Below, piece after piece: positions 17,964 through 26,312 of a stretch of 64,000 nucleotides of DNA. Origin of the DNA: Bradyrhizobium elkanii USDA 76 (GTDB lineage: Bacteria > Pseudomonadota > Alphaproteobacteria > Rhizobiales > Xanthobacteraceae); the NCBI RefSeq assembly GCF_023278185.1, contig NZ_CP066356.1, positions 8,300,001-8,364,000 of the forward strand, read 5' to 3'. The notes beneath the pieces were generated by a model. It was given only the letters and a program-made list of their open reading frames with translations. It made no database searches and was not told the DNA's origin. The first letter of the stretch is position 1; every line of letters begins with the position of its first letter. Made by a program: the position numbers and the translations under genes.

Positions 17964-18914
17964 TCACCCCATCACCTGATGCGGCGAGCGGCCGAACGCG
18001 GCCTTGAAGGCGCGGCTGAAATGCGAGACGTCGCTGAAGCCGAAGCTCAGCGCGACGTCGGTGACATGGCTGAAGCGCCGCTCGGCCAGCGCCTGATAGG
18101 CGCCGGCGAGGCGCTGCTGCCACAGCCAGCGGATCGGCGTCGTGCCTTCACGCGCGAACAGGCGATTGAGCGTGCGCGGGGCCATGTTCTGCGCGGCGGC
18201 GATCGCATCGAGATCGAGCCCGGGATCGTCGAGATTGGCCAACATGTAGGCCTTGACCCGCATGAGCCTTTCGTCGCCGCGCTGGGGCGCTTCGTCCGTC
18301 AGCTCGGTCTGCAGCGTCGTCGCGAAAATATCGAGCGCCGCCGCGCCTAGCCGTATCGCCGCCGGTCCCGCCGCGTCATCGAGCCGCGTCAGCCGGCGGA
18401 TCAGCGATCCCGCCAGCGCTCCCACTTTCGACGCGCTGCCGACCCGCCGCGCCGTCAGGCGCTGCGCATCCGGCAGGCGCGCGAGCAGCAGCGGCCGCGG
18501 GATCGACACCATGATCGCGCGCGCGCTCGGGGCGAATTCGAGCGTGAACGGCTGCGCCTGGTCATGCAGCATCAGATCGCCCCGGCGCATGCGCACGTCG
18601 CGGCCGCCTTGTGCAAAGCCGACCTCGCCGCGCAGCGTGAGCCACAGCATGAAATAGTCGCGCGGATCCCTGCGGACGTCGCTCGCGCTGCGCATCACCC
18701 GGATGCGGTCGGCGGCCGGCGTCGACGACCAGATGTCGTTGATCGCAAGCGGGCCGAGATGGCGGATCGAGATCGAGGCCTGGAACGCCTCGTCGGCGAC
18801 GCGGCGGCATTCGGTCAGCGAGAATTCGCGGCAGGTGACGTGATGCCAGCGGTCGAAACTGTCACCCGGCGCAACAAGCGTTTGCGCGACGACTGTGTGA
18901 TCTGGGGTCTGCAT
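17964..18914 (-). CDS. AraC-family transcriptional regulator
   Basis: A 316-residue regulator with an N-terminal ligand-binding domain of the AraC_binding_2 type and a C-terminal double helix-turn-helix (from about residue 215). The second helix-turn-helix shows VALSFGFSDVSHFSRAFKAA, a textbook AraC signature. The ATG at 18914 is preceded by GGGAGCAAGG; the frame continues upstream but would overlap the divergent gene. It is divergent from the isochorismatase-like hydrolase, its most likely target. Confidence 0.88.
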   Translation of the reverse strand: MQTPDHTVVAQTLVAPGDSFDRWHHVTCREFSLTECRRVADEAFQASISIRHLGPLAINDIWSSTPAADRIRVMRSASDVRRDPRDYFMLWLTLRGEVGFAQGGRDVRMRRGDLMLHDQAQPFTLEFAPSARAIMVSIPRPLLLARLPDAQRLTARRVGSASKVGALAGSLIRRLTRLDDAAGPAAIRLGAAALDIFATTLQTELTDEAPQRGDERLMRVKAYMLANLDDPGLDLDAIAAAQNMAPRTLNRLFAREGTTPIRWLWQQRLAGAYQALAERRFSHVTDVALSFGFSDVSHFSRAFKAAFGRSPHQVMG

Positions 18915-19064
18915 CGGACCTTGCTCCCGCCCAACCCGGCAGCGGGATATTCTGCGTCCAGCCCTCCGTTCTGGCAAGCAGAGACCAGCGGCTGGCCAGC
19001 GCAGCCAAGAACGGCCGCCGCGGCTGGTGTAGAAAACGTCTCCCACCAGGAGAGGAGGCATCAT

Positions 19065-19718
19065 ATGGGCTACCAGTGCGACATCATCGATCCGGCGCGA
19101 ACCGTCATGATCGTTGTCGACATGCAGAACGATTTCGTGGCCGAGGGCGCCAAGCTGCGTTCGGCCCAGGCCGCTGCCATGGTGCCGCGGCTGGCGCAGA
19201 CCCTGAAGGCCTGCCGCGACAAGGGCATCCGCGTCATCTACACCGCGCATGTGCATCGCCGCGACGGCAGCGACATGGGGCTCTATGACGATCTCTATTC
19301 GCCGATCGCCGACCGGTCGTCGCTGGTCGACGGCACCGAGGGCGTCGAGATCTTCAACGACCTCGCGCCCGCCCCCGGCGAGCACGTCATCAAGAAGCAC
19401 CGCTACAGCGCGTTCTTCGCCACCGATCTCGATCTCATCCTGCGCGAATGGGGCATCACCACGGTGATCATCTCGGGGACCACGACCGAGAACTGCTGCC
19501 ACGCCACCGCGCGCGACGCCATGTTCCACAATTACAAGGTCGTCTTCCTGTCGGACGCGACCGGCACGTTCGACTATCCCGATGTCGGCCAGGGCGCGCT
19601 GTCCGCCGAGGAGGTGCACCGTGCCACGCTGACGATCCTCGCGTTCTCAACCGCGCATGTGATAACGGCGGCCGAGATGCTGGCGCGGGTGAAGGTGGCG
19701 GGTTCGAAGGCGGCGTAG
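19065..19718 (+). CDS. Isochorismatase-family cysteine hydrolase
   Basis: A 217-residue hydrolase with the family catalytic triad visible: Asp in MIVVDMQNDF near residue 22, Lys in KKHRYSAF near 113, and Cys in TTTENCCHATARDA near 147. Members hydrolyse amides or ureido compounds (nicotinamidase, N-carbamoylsarcosine or biuret amidohydrolases). An AGGAGAGGAGG ribosome site fixes the start. It is divergent from an AraC regulator and followed by a Liv-type binding protein on the other strand. A biuret- or ureide-type substrate is conceivable because allophanate hydrolase lies 7 kb away, but this is inference. Confidence 0.85.
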   Translation: MGYQCDIIDPARTVMIVVDMQNDFVAEGAKLRSAQAAAMVPRLAQTLKACRDKGIRVIYTAHVHRRDGSDMGLYDDLYSPIADRSSLVDGTEGVEIFNDLAPAPGEHVIKKHRYSAFFATDLDLILREWGITTVIISGTTTENCCHATARDAMFHNYKVVFLSDATGTFDYPDVGQGALSAEEVHRATLTILAFSTAHVITAAEMLARVKVAGSKAA

Positions 19719-19730
19719 GTTCTTCTCCCT

Positions 19731-19903
19731 CTCCCCGTTCTTACGGGGTCGAGACGAACGAAGCTCGCTCTTAGAGGGTTGGGGTGAGGGGCTCCATCCA
19801 CGAGCACAATTCGCGCAGAGTCCCCCTCACCCGCCGCGCTCCGGACGATGCTTCGCATCGTTCGGTGCGCGTCGGCCTCTCCCCGCAAGCGGGGCGAGGC
19901 GAA
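19731..19903. repeat. Palindromic doublet, family C (copy C3)
   Basis: A long inverted pair, TCTCCCTCTCCCCGTTCTTA on the left and GGGGCGAGGC on the right, with several internal smaller palindromes. It occupies almost the whole gap between the convergent hydrolase and binding-protein genes. Confidence 0.75.
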
Positions 19904-19932
19904 ACGCGAGACCGGGGCGGCAGCCACCCTCG

Positions 19933-21159
19933 TCACTTCACCAGTGAGCAGCCGCCGTCGGCCAGCGGGCGGAACGCCTGGTCGGCCGGGATGGTCGCGA
20001 TCAGCTTGTAATAATCGTAGGGGTACTTCGACTCCTCCGGCTTCTTCACCTCGAACAGATACATCGGGTGGATGACGCGGCCGTCCTGGCGGATCGTGGT
20101 GTCGCCGAACAGTCTGTCCTTGCCCTTGAAGGTCTTCATCTGCGGCACCACCGCCTTGGCGTCGTCGCTGCCGGTGGCGGCAACGGCGTTGAGGTAGGCA
20201 AGCGTCGCGGCATAGACGCCGGCCTGGTTGCCGCTCGGCATCTTGCCGTTCATGCCGGGACGCGCGGCGAAGCGCTTTGCGAACGCGCGGGTGTCGTCGT
20301 TCATGTCCCAGTAGAAGGCTTCCAGCAGCTGCAGGCCCTGCGCCACCTTCAGGCCCATGCCGTGGATGTCGTTCACGAACAGCAGGAAAGCGACCATGGT
20401 CTGGCCGCCCTGCTGGATGCCGAACTCGGCGGCCTGCTTTACCGCATTGATGGTGTCGCCGCCGGCATTGGCGAGCCCGATCACTTTTGCTTTCGAGCTC
20501 TGAGCCTGGAGCAGGAAGGACGCGAAGTCCGAGGTGCCGAGCGGATGCTTGCTGGAGCCCAGCACCTTGCCGCCGTGCTTCTCGATGTAGTTCGTCGCTT
20601 CGGCTTCAATGCCTTTGCCGAGCGCATAATCGACGGTCACGAAATACCAGTCCTTGCCGCCGCGCTGCATCATCGCGGCCGCGGTGGTGTTGCCGGTGGC
20701 CCAGGCGTCGTTGACCCATTGAATGGTGTTCGGCGAGCAGGCCTTGCCGGTGAGATCGGAGCTCGCGGTCGACGACGCCAGGAACGTCATCCGGCTATCG
20801 CGCAGGATGGTGTTGATGGCGAGCCCGACCGCCGAGTTCGGCACGTCGACGATGGCGTCGACACCTTCGACATCGAGCCATTTGCGCGCGATCGCAGATC
20901 CCACGTCGGCCTTGTTCTGGTGATCGGCATAGACGATCTCGACCTTGATGCCCTTGCCGCCGCCGCCGAAATCCTCCGCGGCCATCCGCGCGGCTTCCAC
21001 CGAACCCATGCCGTTGGTGTCCTGGAAGATGCCGGAAATGTCGTTGAGCACGCCGACGCGGACCACGTCGCCGGAAATCTCCGCGCGTGCGCTCCCCGCG
21101 GCGCAGGCCAATGCCAGCGCAAGTCCAATCCTAAATCGCCCAACCCCGAAGCCCCTCAT
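19933..21159 (-). CDS. Orphan Liv-type periplasmic binding protein
   Basis: A 408-residue Peripla_BP_6 protein with a signal peptide ending AAGSARAE and mature start VRVGVLNDISGIFQDTNG. A GGAGGGGAG site precedes the start at 21159. No permease or ATPase gene is beside it, so it must share the livHMGF set at 7.6-11 kb or another transporter. It is followed upstream on the same strand by a CYP199A-type P450, suggesting that it captures the P450 substrate or a related aromatic acid. Confidence 0.85.
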   Translation of the reverse strand: MRGFGVGRFRIGLALALACAAGSARAEISGDVVRVGVLNDISGIFQDTNGMGSVEAARMAAEDFGGGGKGIKVEIVYADHQNKADVGSAIARKWLDVEGVDAIVDVPNSAVGLAINTILRDSRMTFLASSTASSDLTGKACSPNTIQWVNDAWATGNTTAAAMMQRGGKDWYFVTVDYALGKGIEAEATNYIEKHGGKVLGSSKHPLGTSDFASFLLQAQSSKAKVIGLANAGGDTINAVKQAAEFGIQQGGQTMVAFLLFVNDIHGMGLKVAQGLQLLEAFYWDMNDDTRAFAKRFAARPGMNGKMPSGNQAGVYAATLAYLNAVAATGSDDAKAVVPQMKTFKGKDRLFGDTTIRQDGRVIHPMYLFEVKKPEESKYPYDYYKLIATIPADQAFRPLADGGCSLVK

Positions 21160-21205
21160 CGTCTCCCCTCCCTTGCCTCGCTCCTCAGCCAGCCCCGATG
21201 TCTCG

Positions 21206-22408
21206 TCAGGCCGGCGTGATCTCGACCGGCAGGCTGCTGAGCCCGCGCAGTGTGTTGTTGAACAGGCGCTTTGGCTCGCCGGTGATGTCGATCCTGGCGA
21301 CACGACGCGCCAGCGCCGCCATCATCACCTCGCCTTCGAGACGGGCGACGAGCTGGCCGACGCACATATGGATGCCCGAACCGTAGCCGACATGACCGGA
21401 CGTGCGGCGCGTGATGTCGTAGCTGTCGGGCGCTTCCCAGCGGCGCGGATCGCGATTGGCCGCGGCCAGGAACATCAGCACCTTCTCGCCTTCGCCGATC
21501 CTGGCTCCACTGAGCTCGACGTCACGCGTCGTGGTGCGGAAGAAAGTCTGGACCGGACTTTCGAACCGCACGGCTTCTTCGAAGGCGTTGCGCGCCAGCG
21601 TCGGATCGTCGCGCAGTTTCTGGAACTGGTCGGGAAAGCGGGCAAGGCAGTAGACGGCGGCGCCGATGCCGTTGACGGTCGTATCGAGACCGGCCGACAG
21701 CAGCGAGCGCACCAGCAGCGGCGCCTCGGTCGCGGTAATGGCGCCGGTATCGACATGGGCGTGGATGCAGGCACCGATGCCGCCCGGGGTCAGATTGTCG
21801 CGCTGGCATTGCTCGGCAACATAGGCCTGATGCGGCGCCGAGCGCTCGATCGCCTCCTTGCGGAGCTCGTTCGGCGGGCCGAAGGCATTGAACACCAGAC
21901 TGGCGTAGGGCAGCAGATGCTCGCGGCCTTCCGGCCTCAGGCCGAGCGCATCCGGGAAGATCGACAACGGATAGGCTTCCGCAAGGTCCGCGATCGCGTC
22001 GAACCTGCGCTTCTCCAGCAGCGCGTCGAGGCGGGCCTCTGCGGCGGCGGCAAATTGCCCGCGAAGCTGCTTCATCACGGTCGCCGACAACACCGTGCTC
22101 AGCACGGCGCGGGTCCGGGTATGGGCGGGCGGGTCGGCCTCCAGGATCAGGCTCGGCGGCCGCCACGGCTTCTCCTTGGAAAAGTCGCTGAGGCCGACGC
22201 CGCGGCTGGAGCAGAAGGTCGCGGGATCGTTCAGCACCGCATGGACTTCGGCGTAGCGCGCCACGCCATAGACATTCCACTTGTCGAGATAGACCACCGG
22301 CCCGGCCTCGCGCAGCCGCTCATGGGTCGGGAATGGATCGGCGAAGAATTCGAGCGCGAACGGATCGACGTCGAGATGCGGGACGGACGCAGCTTCTGTT
22401 GCAGTCAT
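21206..22408 (-). CDS. Cytochrome P450, CYP199A-like
   Basis: A 400-residue soluble bacterial P450. Diagnostic features are the heme ligand in GYGSGIHMCVGQ near residue 350, the EAVR (ExxR) motif, and the I-helix AGLDTTVNG carrying the acid/alcohol pair. From memory of the family, the sequence closely resembles CYP199A2 of Rhodopseudomonas palustris throughout, for example AGPVVYLDKWNVYGVARYAE. Those enzymes O-demethylate 4-methoxybenzoate and oxidise para-substituted benzoates. No ferredoxin or reductase gene is adjacent, so redox partners come from elsewhere. It is divergent from a MarR regulator and 46 bp upstream of the orphan binding protein, so the two may be co-transcribed. Confidence 0.9.
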   Translation of the reverse strand: MTATEAASVPHLDVDPFALEFFADPFPTHERLREAGPVVYLDKWNVYGVARYAEVHAVLNDPATFCSSRGVGLSDFSKEKPWRPPSLILEADPPAHTRTRAVLSTVLSATVMKQLRGQFAAAAEARLDALLEKRRFDAIADLAEAYPLSIFPDALGLRPEGREHLLPYASLVFNAFGPPNELRKEAIERSAPHQAYVAEQCQRDNLTPGGIGACIHAHVDTGAITATEAPLLVRSLLSAGLDTTVNGIGAAVYCLARFPDQFQKLRDDPTLARNAFEEAVRFESPVQTFFRTTTRDVELSGARIGEGEKVLMFLAAANRDPRRWEAPDSYDITRRTSGHVGYGSGIHMCVGQLVARLEGEVMMAALARRVARIDITGEPKRLFNNTLRGLSSLPVEITPA

Positions 22409-22490
22409 CGGGACCTCCCGAGGTTTGATCTTGTCAACACGGGCCGCATATCTATTGCTCCCGAACAGTTTCGCAGCGATGATTTGAGAG

Positions 22491-23015
22491 ATGAGCAGCC
22501 AGCCCCTCCCCCGAAAGCCCCGCCGGCCGAGACCGGCCGATCCCGCAGACGCCAGTAACGGCCCGCTGCTGGACCTTGATCGCTATGTGCCGGCGTTCAT
22601 CACCTTCATCGGCAACAAGCTGTCGAACAGCGCCACCGCGTTTTACCAGAAGAATTTCGGAGTCAACGTCACCGAGTGGCGGATCATCTCGCAACTGGCG
22701 ATCGAGCCGGGCATTCCCGCCTCCCGGATCTGCCAGGTGATCGGCTTCGACAAGGGACCGGTCAGCCGCAACCTCGCGGCATTGCAGAAGCGCGGCCTGC
22801 TGACCATCCGCACCGCGCCGGACGACGGCCGCACCCATTCGATCACACTGACCGCGCGCGGCCGCGCCATCCACGACAAGGTCATCGTCGCGGCGCTGGA
22901 GCGCGAGCGGCGGCTGCTGGCGTGCCTGAAAAAGGACGAGCGCGAGGTGCTGATCGAGCTGCTGCGCCGGCTGCACGAGAATCTCGGCGCCGTCACCGGG
23001 CAAAGCACGACCTGA
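22491..23015 (+). CDS. MarR-family regulator divergent from the P450
   Basis: A 174-residue winged-helix regulator. The core includes VTEWRIISQLAIEPGIPASR, IGFDKGPVSRNLAALQKRGL and the wing at TAPDDGRTHSITLT. MarR proteins next to aromatic-degradation genes are usually repressors relieved by aromatic acids or their CoA esters. The 82-bp gap to the P450 start makes the P450 the likely target. A perfect TAGTTGC/GCAACTA dyad 155 bp downstream of this gene is a candidate binding site. Confidence 0.85.
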   Translation: MSSQPLPRKPRRPRPADPADASNGPLLDLDRYVPAFITFIGNKLSNSATAFYQKNFGVNVTEWRIISQLAIEPGIPASRICQVIGFDKGPVSRNLAALQKRGLLTIRTAPDDGRTHSITLTARGRAIHDKVIVAALERERRLLACLKKDEREVLIELLRRLHENLGAVTGQSTT

Positions 23016-23169
23016 CCGCGTAGCCGGGCCACGGGCGGCGCGCTGCGCCACCGTGGAATTCGCCAGATCTTCCATGCGTGCCGCTCGCGCCGTGCTGCGC
23101 AACATTCTCCTCCCAAACGCGCGGCCGTTGACCGGCCCTGTCTCTATGGGAGCGGAAACTCGCACAGAC

Positions 23170-23187
23170 TAGTTGCTAGGGCAACTA
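23170..23187. promoter_or_regulatory. Candidate MarR operator TAGTTGC-N4-GCAACTA
   Basis: A perfect 7-bp inverted repeat around TAGG, a form typical of MarR-family operators. It is not in front of any visible gene: it lies downstream of the MarR gene and upstream of a repeat. The gene it once controlled may have been lost. Confidence 0.45.
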
Positions 23188-23270
23188 AAAACAGATGATG
23201 CACTGCGTCGTCGGGTCGCAAGCGGAGGGACGTGACGCCGCCATCAGGTCAGGCGAGCACGCCGCCCAGG

Positions 23271-23448
23271 CTCCCTCCCCCTTGCGGGGGAGGGCTGGGG
23301 AGAGGGGTGGCCCCGGGCTCAACTCGAGCCGTTGCGCAACGCCACGTCAACGACTTGGCTCACCGACGAACGCGTGTCCTCGTGTTCAATCGGCAGCGGA
23401 GCAAGCGGTACCCCTCTCCCTAACCCTCCCCCGCAAGGGGGGAGGGAA
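23271..23448. repeat. Palindromic doublet, family C (copy C4)
   Basis: Inverted CTCCCTCCCCCTTGCGGGGG and CCCCCGCAAGGGGGGAGGG arms enclose about 130 bp that contains no gene. Confidence 0.75.
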
Positions 23449-23495
23449 CCCTTCCGCTGGTGCCTTCCTTACGTCCGCCTTTTCTACCCCCAATC

Positions 23496-25349
23496 TCAGC
23501 CCGCGCAGGCGATCGCCTCGGACGACCCATCGTCCTCCAATACCGCCACCGCTGCGGCGCGGCGCGTCAGCACGGCGCGCTGGTTGATGTAGCCCTTGTC
23601 GGTGATCTCCCCGCCGTCGACCGAGGCGGGCTCGGCCAGCAGCAGCGCGCGGGTGGCGTGGCCGGAGGAATGGCCACCTTGCGCCTTGAGCCGTGCCAGC
23701 CCCCGCCCGATCGCGGAACGGACCGCCGGATGGCCGATCACTTCCCGCGCATCGGCGCTCTCGGGCAGGCCTGCCAGCGAACGGCAGGCGGCGAGGTTCG
23801 GAAACACCAGGAAGCGCACCTCGTCGCGGCCATGGCCGGTGACGACGATGTCCTGCGCGAGCGGCGCCAGCGCCGCGATGCCGGCGACGCGCAAGGTGCC
23901 GACGCTGACCCAGGTGCCGGAATTGAGCTTGAAATCCTCCGCCACCCGGCCGTCGAAGAACAGGCCGAGATCGGGCCATGCGGGATCCGCGAAGGTGACG
24001 GCGTCGCCGATCTTGTAAAAACCCTCGTCGTCGAAGGCCTCGGCGGTCAGCTCGGGCGCCTTCCAGTAGCCCGGCGTGACGTTGGGCCCGCGCACCCGCA
24101 CCTCCAGCTTGTCGCCCGACGGCACCAGCTTGAGCTCGGTGCCGGGAATCGGCACGCCGATATTGCCGGAGCGCTTTGCCAGGAAGTGGCAATCGGTCGC
24201 CAGCGGCGAGGTCTCGGTCGAACCCCAGGCCGACACCATCGGCAGCCGGCGGCCGACGGTCCGCAGCGACAAGTCCTCCAGCGCGTCCCACAGATTCTGC
24301 GGCAGCGCCGCGCCGGCATAGAAGGCGAATTTGGTGCCCTCGAAGAATTTTTTGCGCAGTTCGTCGTCGGTGCGCAGCGCCGCGATCAGCATGTCGAAGC
24401 CGCGCGGCACGTTGAAATAGACCGTCGGCACCACGCTGCGCAGGTTGGCCAGCGAGGTCGCGAACAGCCCGGGCGCCGGCTTGCCGCCGTCGATATAGAG
24501 CGTGCCGCCGTTGCGCAGCACCAGGTTGAAATTGTGGTTGGCGCCGAAGGTGTGGCTCCAGGGCAGCCAGTCCAGGATGACCAGATCATCACGCGACTGC
24601 TCCAGGAACGTCCAGGTCTGCGCCTTGGCCTGCTGGCTGGAGGTCAGCATGCGCTGGGTGTTGATCACGGCCTTCGGCGTCCCTGTCGAGCCCGAGGTGA
24701 ACAGGAATTTTGCGATCGTGTCCGCCGTCACGGCCGCGAACGCCTTGGCGACCTCGAGCGCTTCCGGCGTGGCAGCGACGGCACGGAACGGCAATGCGTC
24801 GGGATTGCCGCTGACGATGGTTGCGCGATGCAGCGGCTTGATTGCGGCAAGCGCCGCCGCGAACGGCCCTGTGCTCGTGGCATAGATCGCGCCGGGGTCG
24901 AGCAACTCGATCATGCCCTTCAGCTTGTCGAAATCCCGGGACATCAGCGAATAGGCCGGCGAGATCGCGGCCGAGGGCACGCCGACATGCTGCGCGGCGA
25001 GCGCGAACAACGCGTGATCGATGCCGTTGTCGGAAAGAATGACAAGCGGACGTTCAGCGCTCAGCCCTTGCGCCAGCACCCACGATGCGGCCCGCCGCAC
25101 GATGCCGAGCGCGTCGCGATAGCTGACGGTGCTCCAGGGTACCTCGGCATTGGCGCGCTCGCCGAGGAAGATGCGATCCGGCGCCAGCCGCGCCCAATGC
25201 TCCAGCCAGTCGCCGACGCAGCGGGCGCCCTGCTTCAACGGCGTGGTGGAGCGGACCAGGATGCTGCCGTCGTTGCGGCTGGCCGCAACGATCGCGGGCG
25301 TCGCAAACAGGCTGCTCGGATTGTCTCCGCTGGCGGCGGCCATCGTCAT
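23496..25349 (-). CDS. Feruloyl-CoA synthetase-like acyl-CoA ligase
   Basis: A 617-residue ANL enzyme. The AMP-binding loop LFTSGSTGTPKAV is near residue 215, and the A5/A8 regions SAWGSTETSP and LFFDGRVAEDFKLNSGTWVS are present. The KLxSG-type core and the length of about 620 aa are typical of the feruloyl/p-coumaroyl-CoA synthetase group that activates hydroxycinnamates. An AGGAGG site five bases upstream favours the ATG at 25349 over the one at 25343. It is divergent from a MarR regulator with a clear operator between them, the same layout as couA/couB-couR systems. No hydratase-lyase (Ech) gene is adjacent. Confidence 0.85.
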   Translation of the reverse strand: MTMAAASGDNPSSLFATPAIVAASRNDGSILVRSTTPLKQGARCVGDWLEHWARLAPDRIFLGERANAEVPWSTVSYRDALGIVRRAASWVLAQGLSAERPLVILSDNGIDHALFALAAQHVGVPSAAISPAYSLMSRDFDKLKGMIELLDPGAIYATSTGPFAAALAAIKPLHRATIVSGNPDALPFRAVAATPEALEVAKAFAAVTADTIAKFLFTSGSTGTPKAVINTQRMLTSSQQAKAQTWTFLEQSRDDLVILDWLPWSHTFGANHNFNLVLRNGGTLYIDGGKPAPGLFATSLANLRSVVPTVYFNVPRGFDMLIAALRTDDELRKKFFEGTKFAFYAGAALPQNLWDALEDLSLRTVGRRLPMVSAWGSTETSPLATDCHFLAKRSGNIGVPIPGTELKLVPSGDKLEVRVRGPNVTPGYWKAPELTAEAFDDEGFYKIGDAVTFADPAWPDLGLFFDGRVAEDFKLNSGTWVSVGTLRVAGIAALAPLAQDIVVTGHGRDEVRFLVFPNLAACRSLAGLPESADAREVIGHPAVRSAIGRGLARLKAQGGHSSGHATRALLLAEPASVDGGEITDKGYINQRAVLTRRAAAVAVLEDDGSSEAIACAG

Positions 25350-25488
25350 GGTTTCCTCCTCGCCCAGTCTTGTCACCCAGGTCTTGTCGCCCAGGTCTTG
25401 TCACCCATGTCTTATCGGGACCGCGCCGCAACATGGTGCGGCGCCGCGGTCCCGGCCGGGCTCTTTGATCATAATGTTGCGGACATCA

Positions 25489-25509
25489 ATTGTTGTCGTC
25501 AACAACAAT
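25489..25509. promoter_or_regulatory. Candidate MarR (CouR/FerR-like) operator ATTGTTG-N7-CAACAAT
   Basis: Perfect 7-bp arms spaced by 7 bp, centred between the divergent ligase (start 25349) and MarR gene (start 25547). CouR- and FerR-type regulators bind dyads of this size that overlap the promoter of the hydroxycinnamate-CoA ligase gene, and are released by the CoA ester. Confidence 0.55.
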
Positions 25510-25546
25510 CTTTCCCTCCCGCCTCGACCGCGCTAGCCTTGCGGTC

Positions 25547-26077
25547 ATGGCAAGCCAGCAAAAGACATCGCGCAAGGCGGCAGGAACGGCAGTGGCAACC
25601 CGCCGCCCCCGGTCGCACAGAGCAAATGGCGGGGCGCGCAGTGGCGAGGCCGGCGACGACATCGGCCTCGACGCGCTGGTCGGTCACGCCGGCTATGCGG
25701 TGCGGCGCTTCCAGCTCTGGATCTTTCAGGACTTCATCAAGACGCTGGCGACGGTCGATATCCGCCCAACCCAGTATTCGGTGATGACCGTGATCGGGGC
25801 CAATCCTGGCCTCAGCCAGATGGCGGTGGCAAAGCGGCTCGGGATCGAGCGCGCGCGGCTGGTGCATCTGCTCGACAGCCTCGAAGCACGCGACTTCGTC
25901 AGCCGCGTCCCCTCCGCGACCGACCGCCGCTCCCATGCGCTGCATCTGACCGCGCGCGGCAAGGCCGCGCTGGCGCGGTTCAAGCGGCTCGCCGCCGAGC
26001 ATGAGCGGCACGTCGCCGAGAAGATCGGCAAGGAAAATCGCGAGCAGCTGCTGCAGATCCTGGCCTGCTTCACCTGA
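25547..26077 (+). CDS. MarR-family regulator of the hydroxycinnamate ligase (CouR/FerR-like)
   Basis: A 176-residue winged-helix regulator with a basic N-terminal extension of about 30 residues, then TQYSVMTVIGANPGLSQMAV, the recognition region KRLGIERARLVHLLDSLEAR and a wing at PSATDRRSHALHLT. I chose the ATG at 25547 because the earlier in-frame start falls inside the operator dyad. The divergent layout with a feruloyl-CoA-synthetase-like gene suggests a CoA-ester-responsive repressor; the ligand is inferred. Confidence 0.82.
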   Translation: MASQQKTSRKAAGTAVATRRPRSHRANGGARSGEAGDDIGLDALVGHAGYAVRRFQLWIFQDFIKTLATVDIRPTQYSVMTVIGANPGLSQMAVAKRLGIERARLVHLLDSLEARDFVSRVPSATDRRSHALHLTARGKAALARFKRLAAEHERHVAEKIGKENREQLLQILACFT

Positions 26078-26217
26078 CCTCGCGACGAGATTTCGGCTTG
26101 ATCAGGCCTGCCTTTAAATTGGGCAGATACCTCTCAAGCCAACCGGCGCCCGTTCCCGACGAGCATTTCAAGCAACTGATATTGTGCAATAATCTGCCTC
26201 ATAACGGGCGCGGGCGA

Positions 26218-26229
26218 ATTGTACACAAT
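26218..26229. promoter_or_regulatory. Candidate GntR (FCD) operator ATTGTACACAAT upstream of atzF
   Basis: A dyad of the FadR/VanR type (TTGT-ACACAA), about 85 bp upstream of atzF. A related TTGTGCAA dyad lies 40 bp further upstream, and TTGCATACAA is found upstream of the transporter operon at 36771-36780. The GntR gene at 28156 is the obvious candidate binder. Confidence 0.4.
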
Positions 26230-26312
26230 GGCACATTGCTTGCTTCGATCGGGCTGCAATTCCCTTGCGGATGGCGTTCGACGCCGCCCGCTCACGAGAT
26301 GAGGCCAACGAC

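Larger units (their letters stand above)
23016..23495. other. 480-bp gap holding a MarR-type dyad and a family C doublet
   Basis: No convincing gene. The first half carries the dyad at 23170-23187; the second half (23271-23448) is a palindromic doublet. Short frames crossing it are repeat-derived and unlike proteins. Confidence 0.6.

Noticed and set aside
19065..19718. Assignment of the isochorismatase-like hydrolase as biuret hydrolase
   Set aside because: The triad is clear but substrate-specific residues cannot be judged; distance from the atz genes gives only weak support.
23195..23587. 130-codon frame downstream of the first MarR gene
   Set aside because: Derived from a palindromic repeat and continuing into the 3' end of the opposite-strand ligase.
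23460..25784. 774-codon plus-strand frame across the feruloyl-CoA-synthetase-like gene
   Set aside because: Antisense shadow running into the MarR promoter; no domain features.
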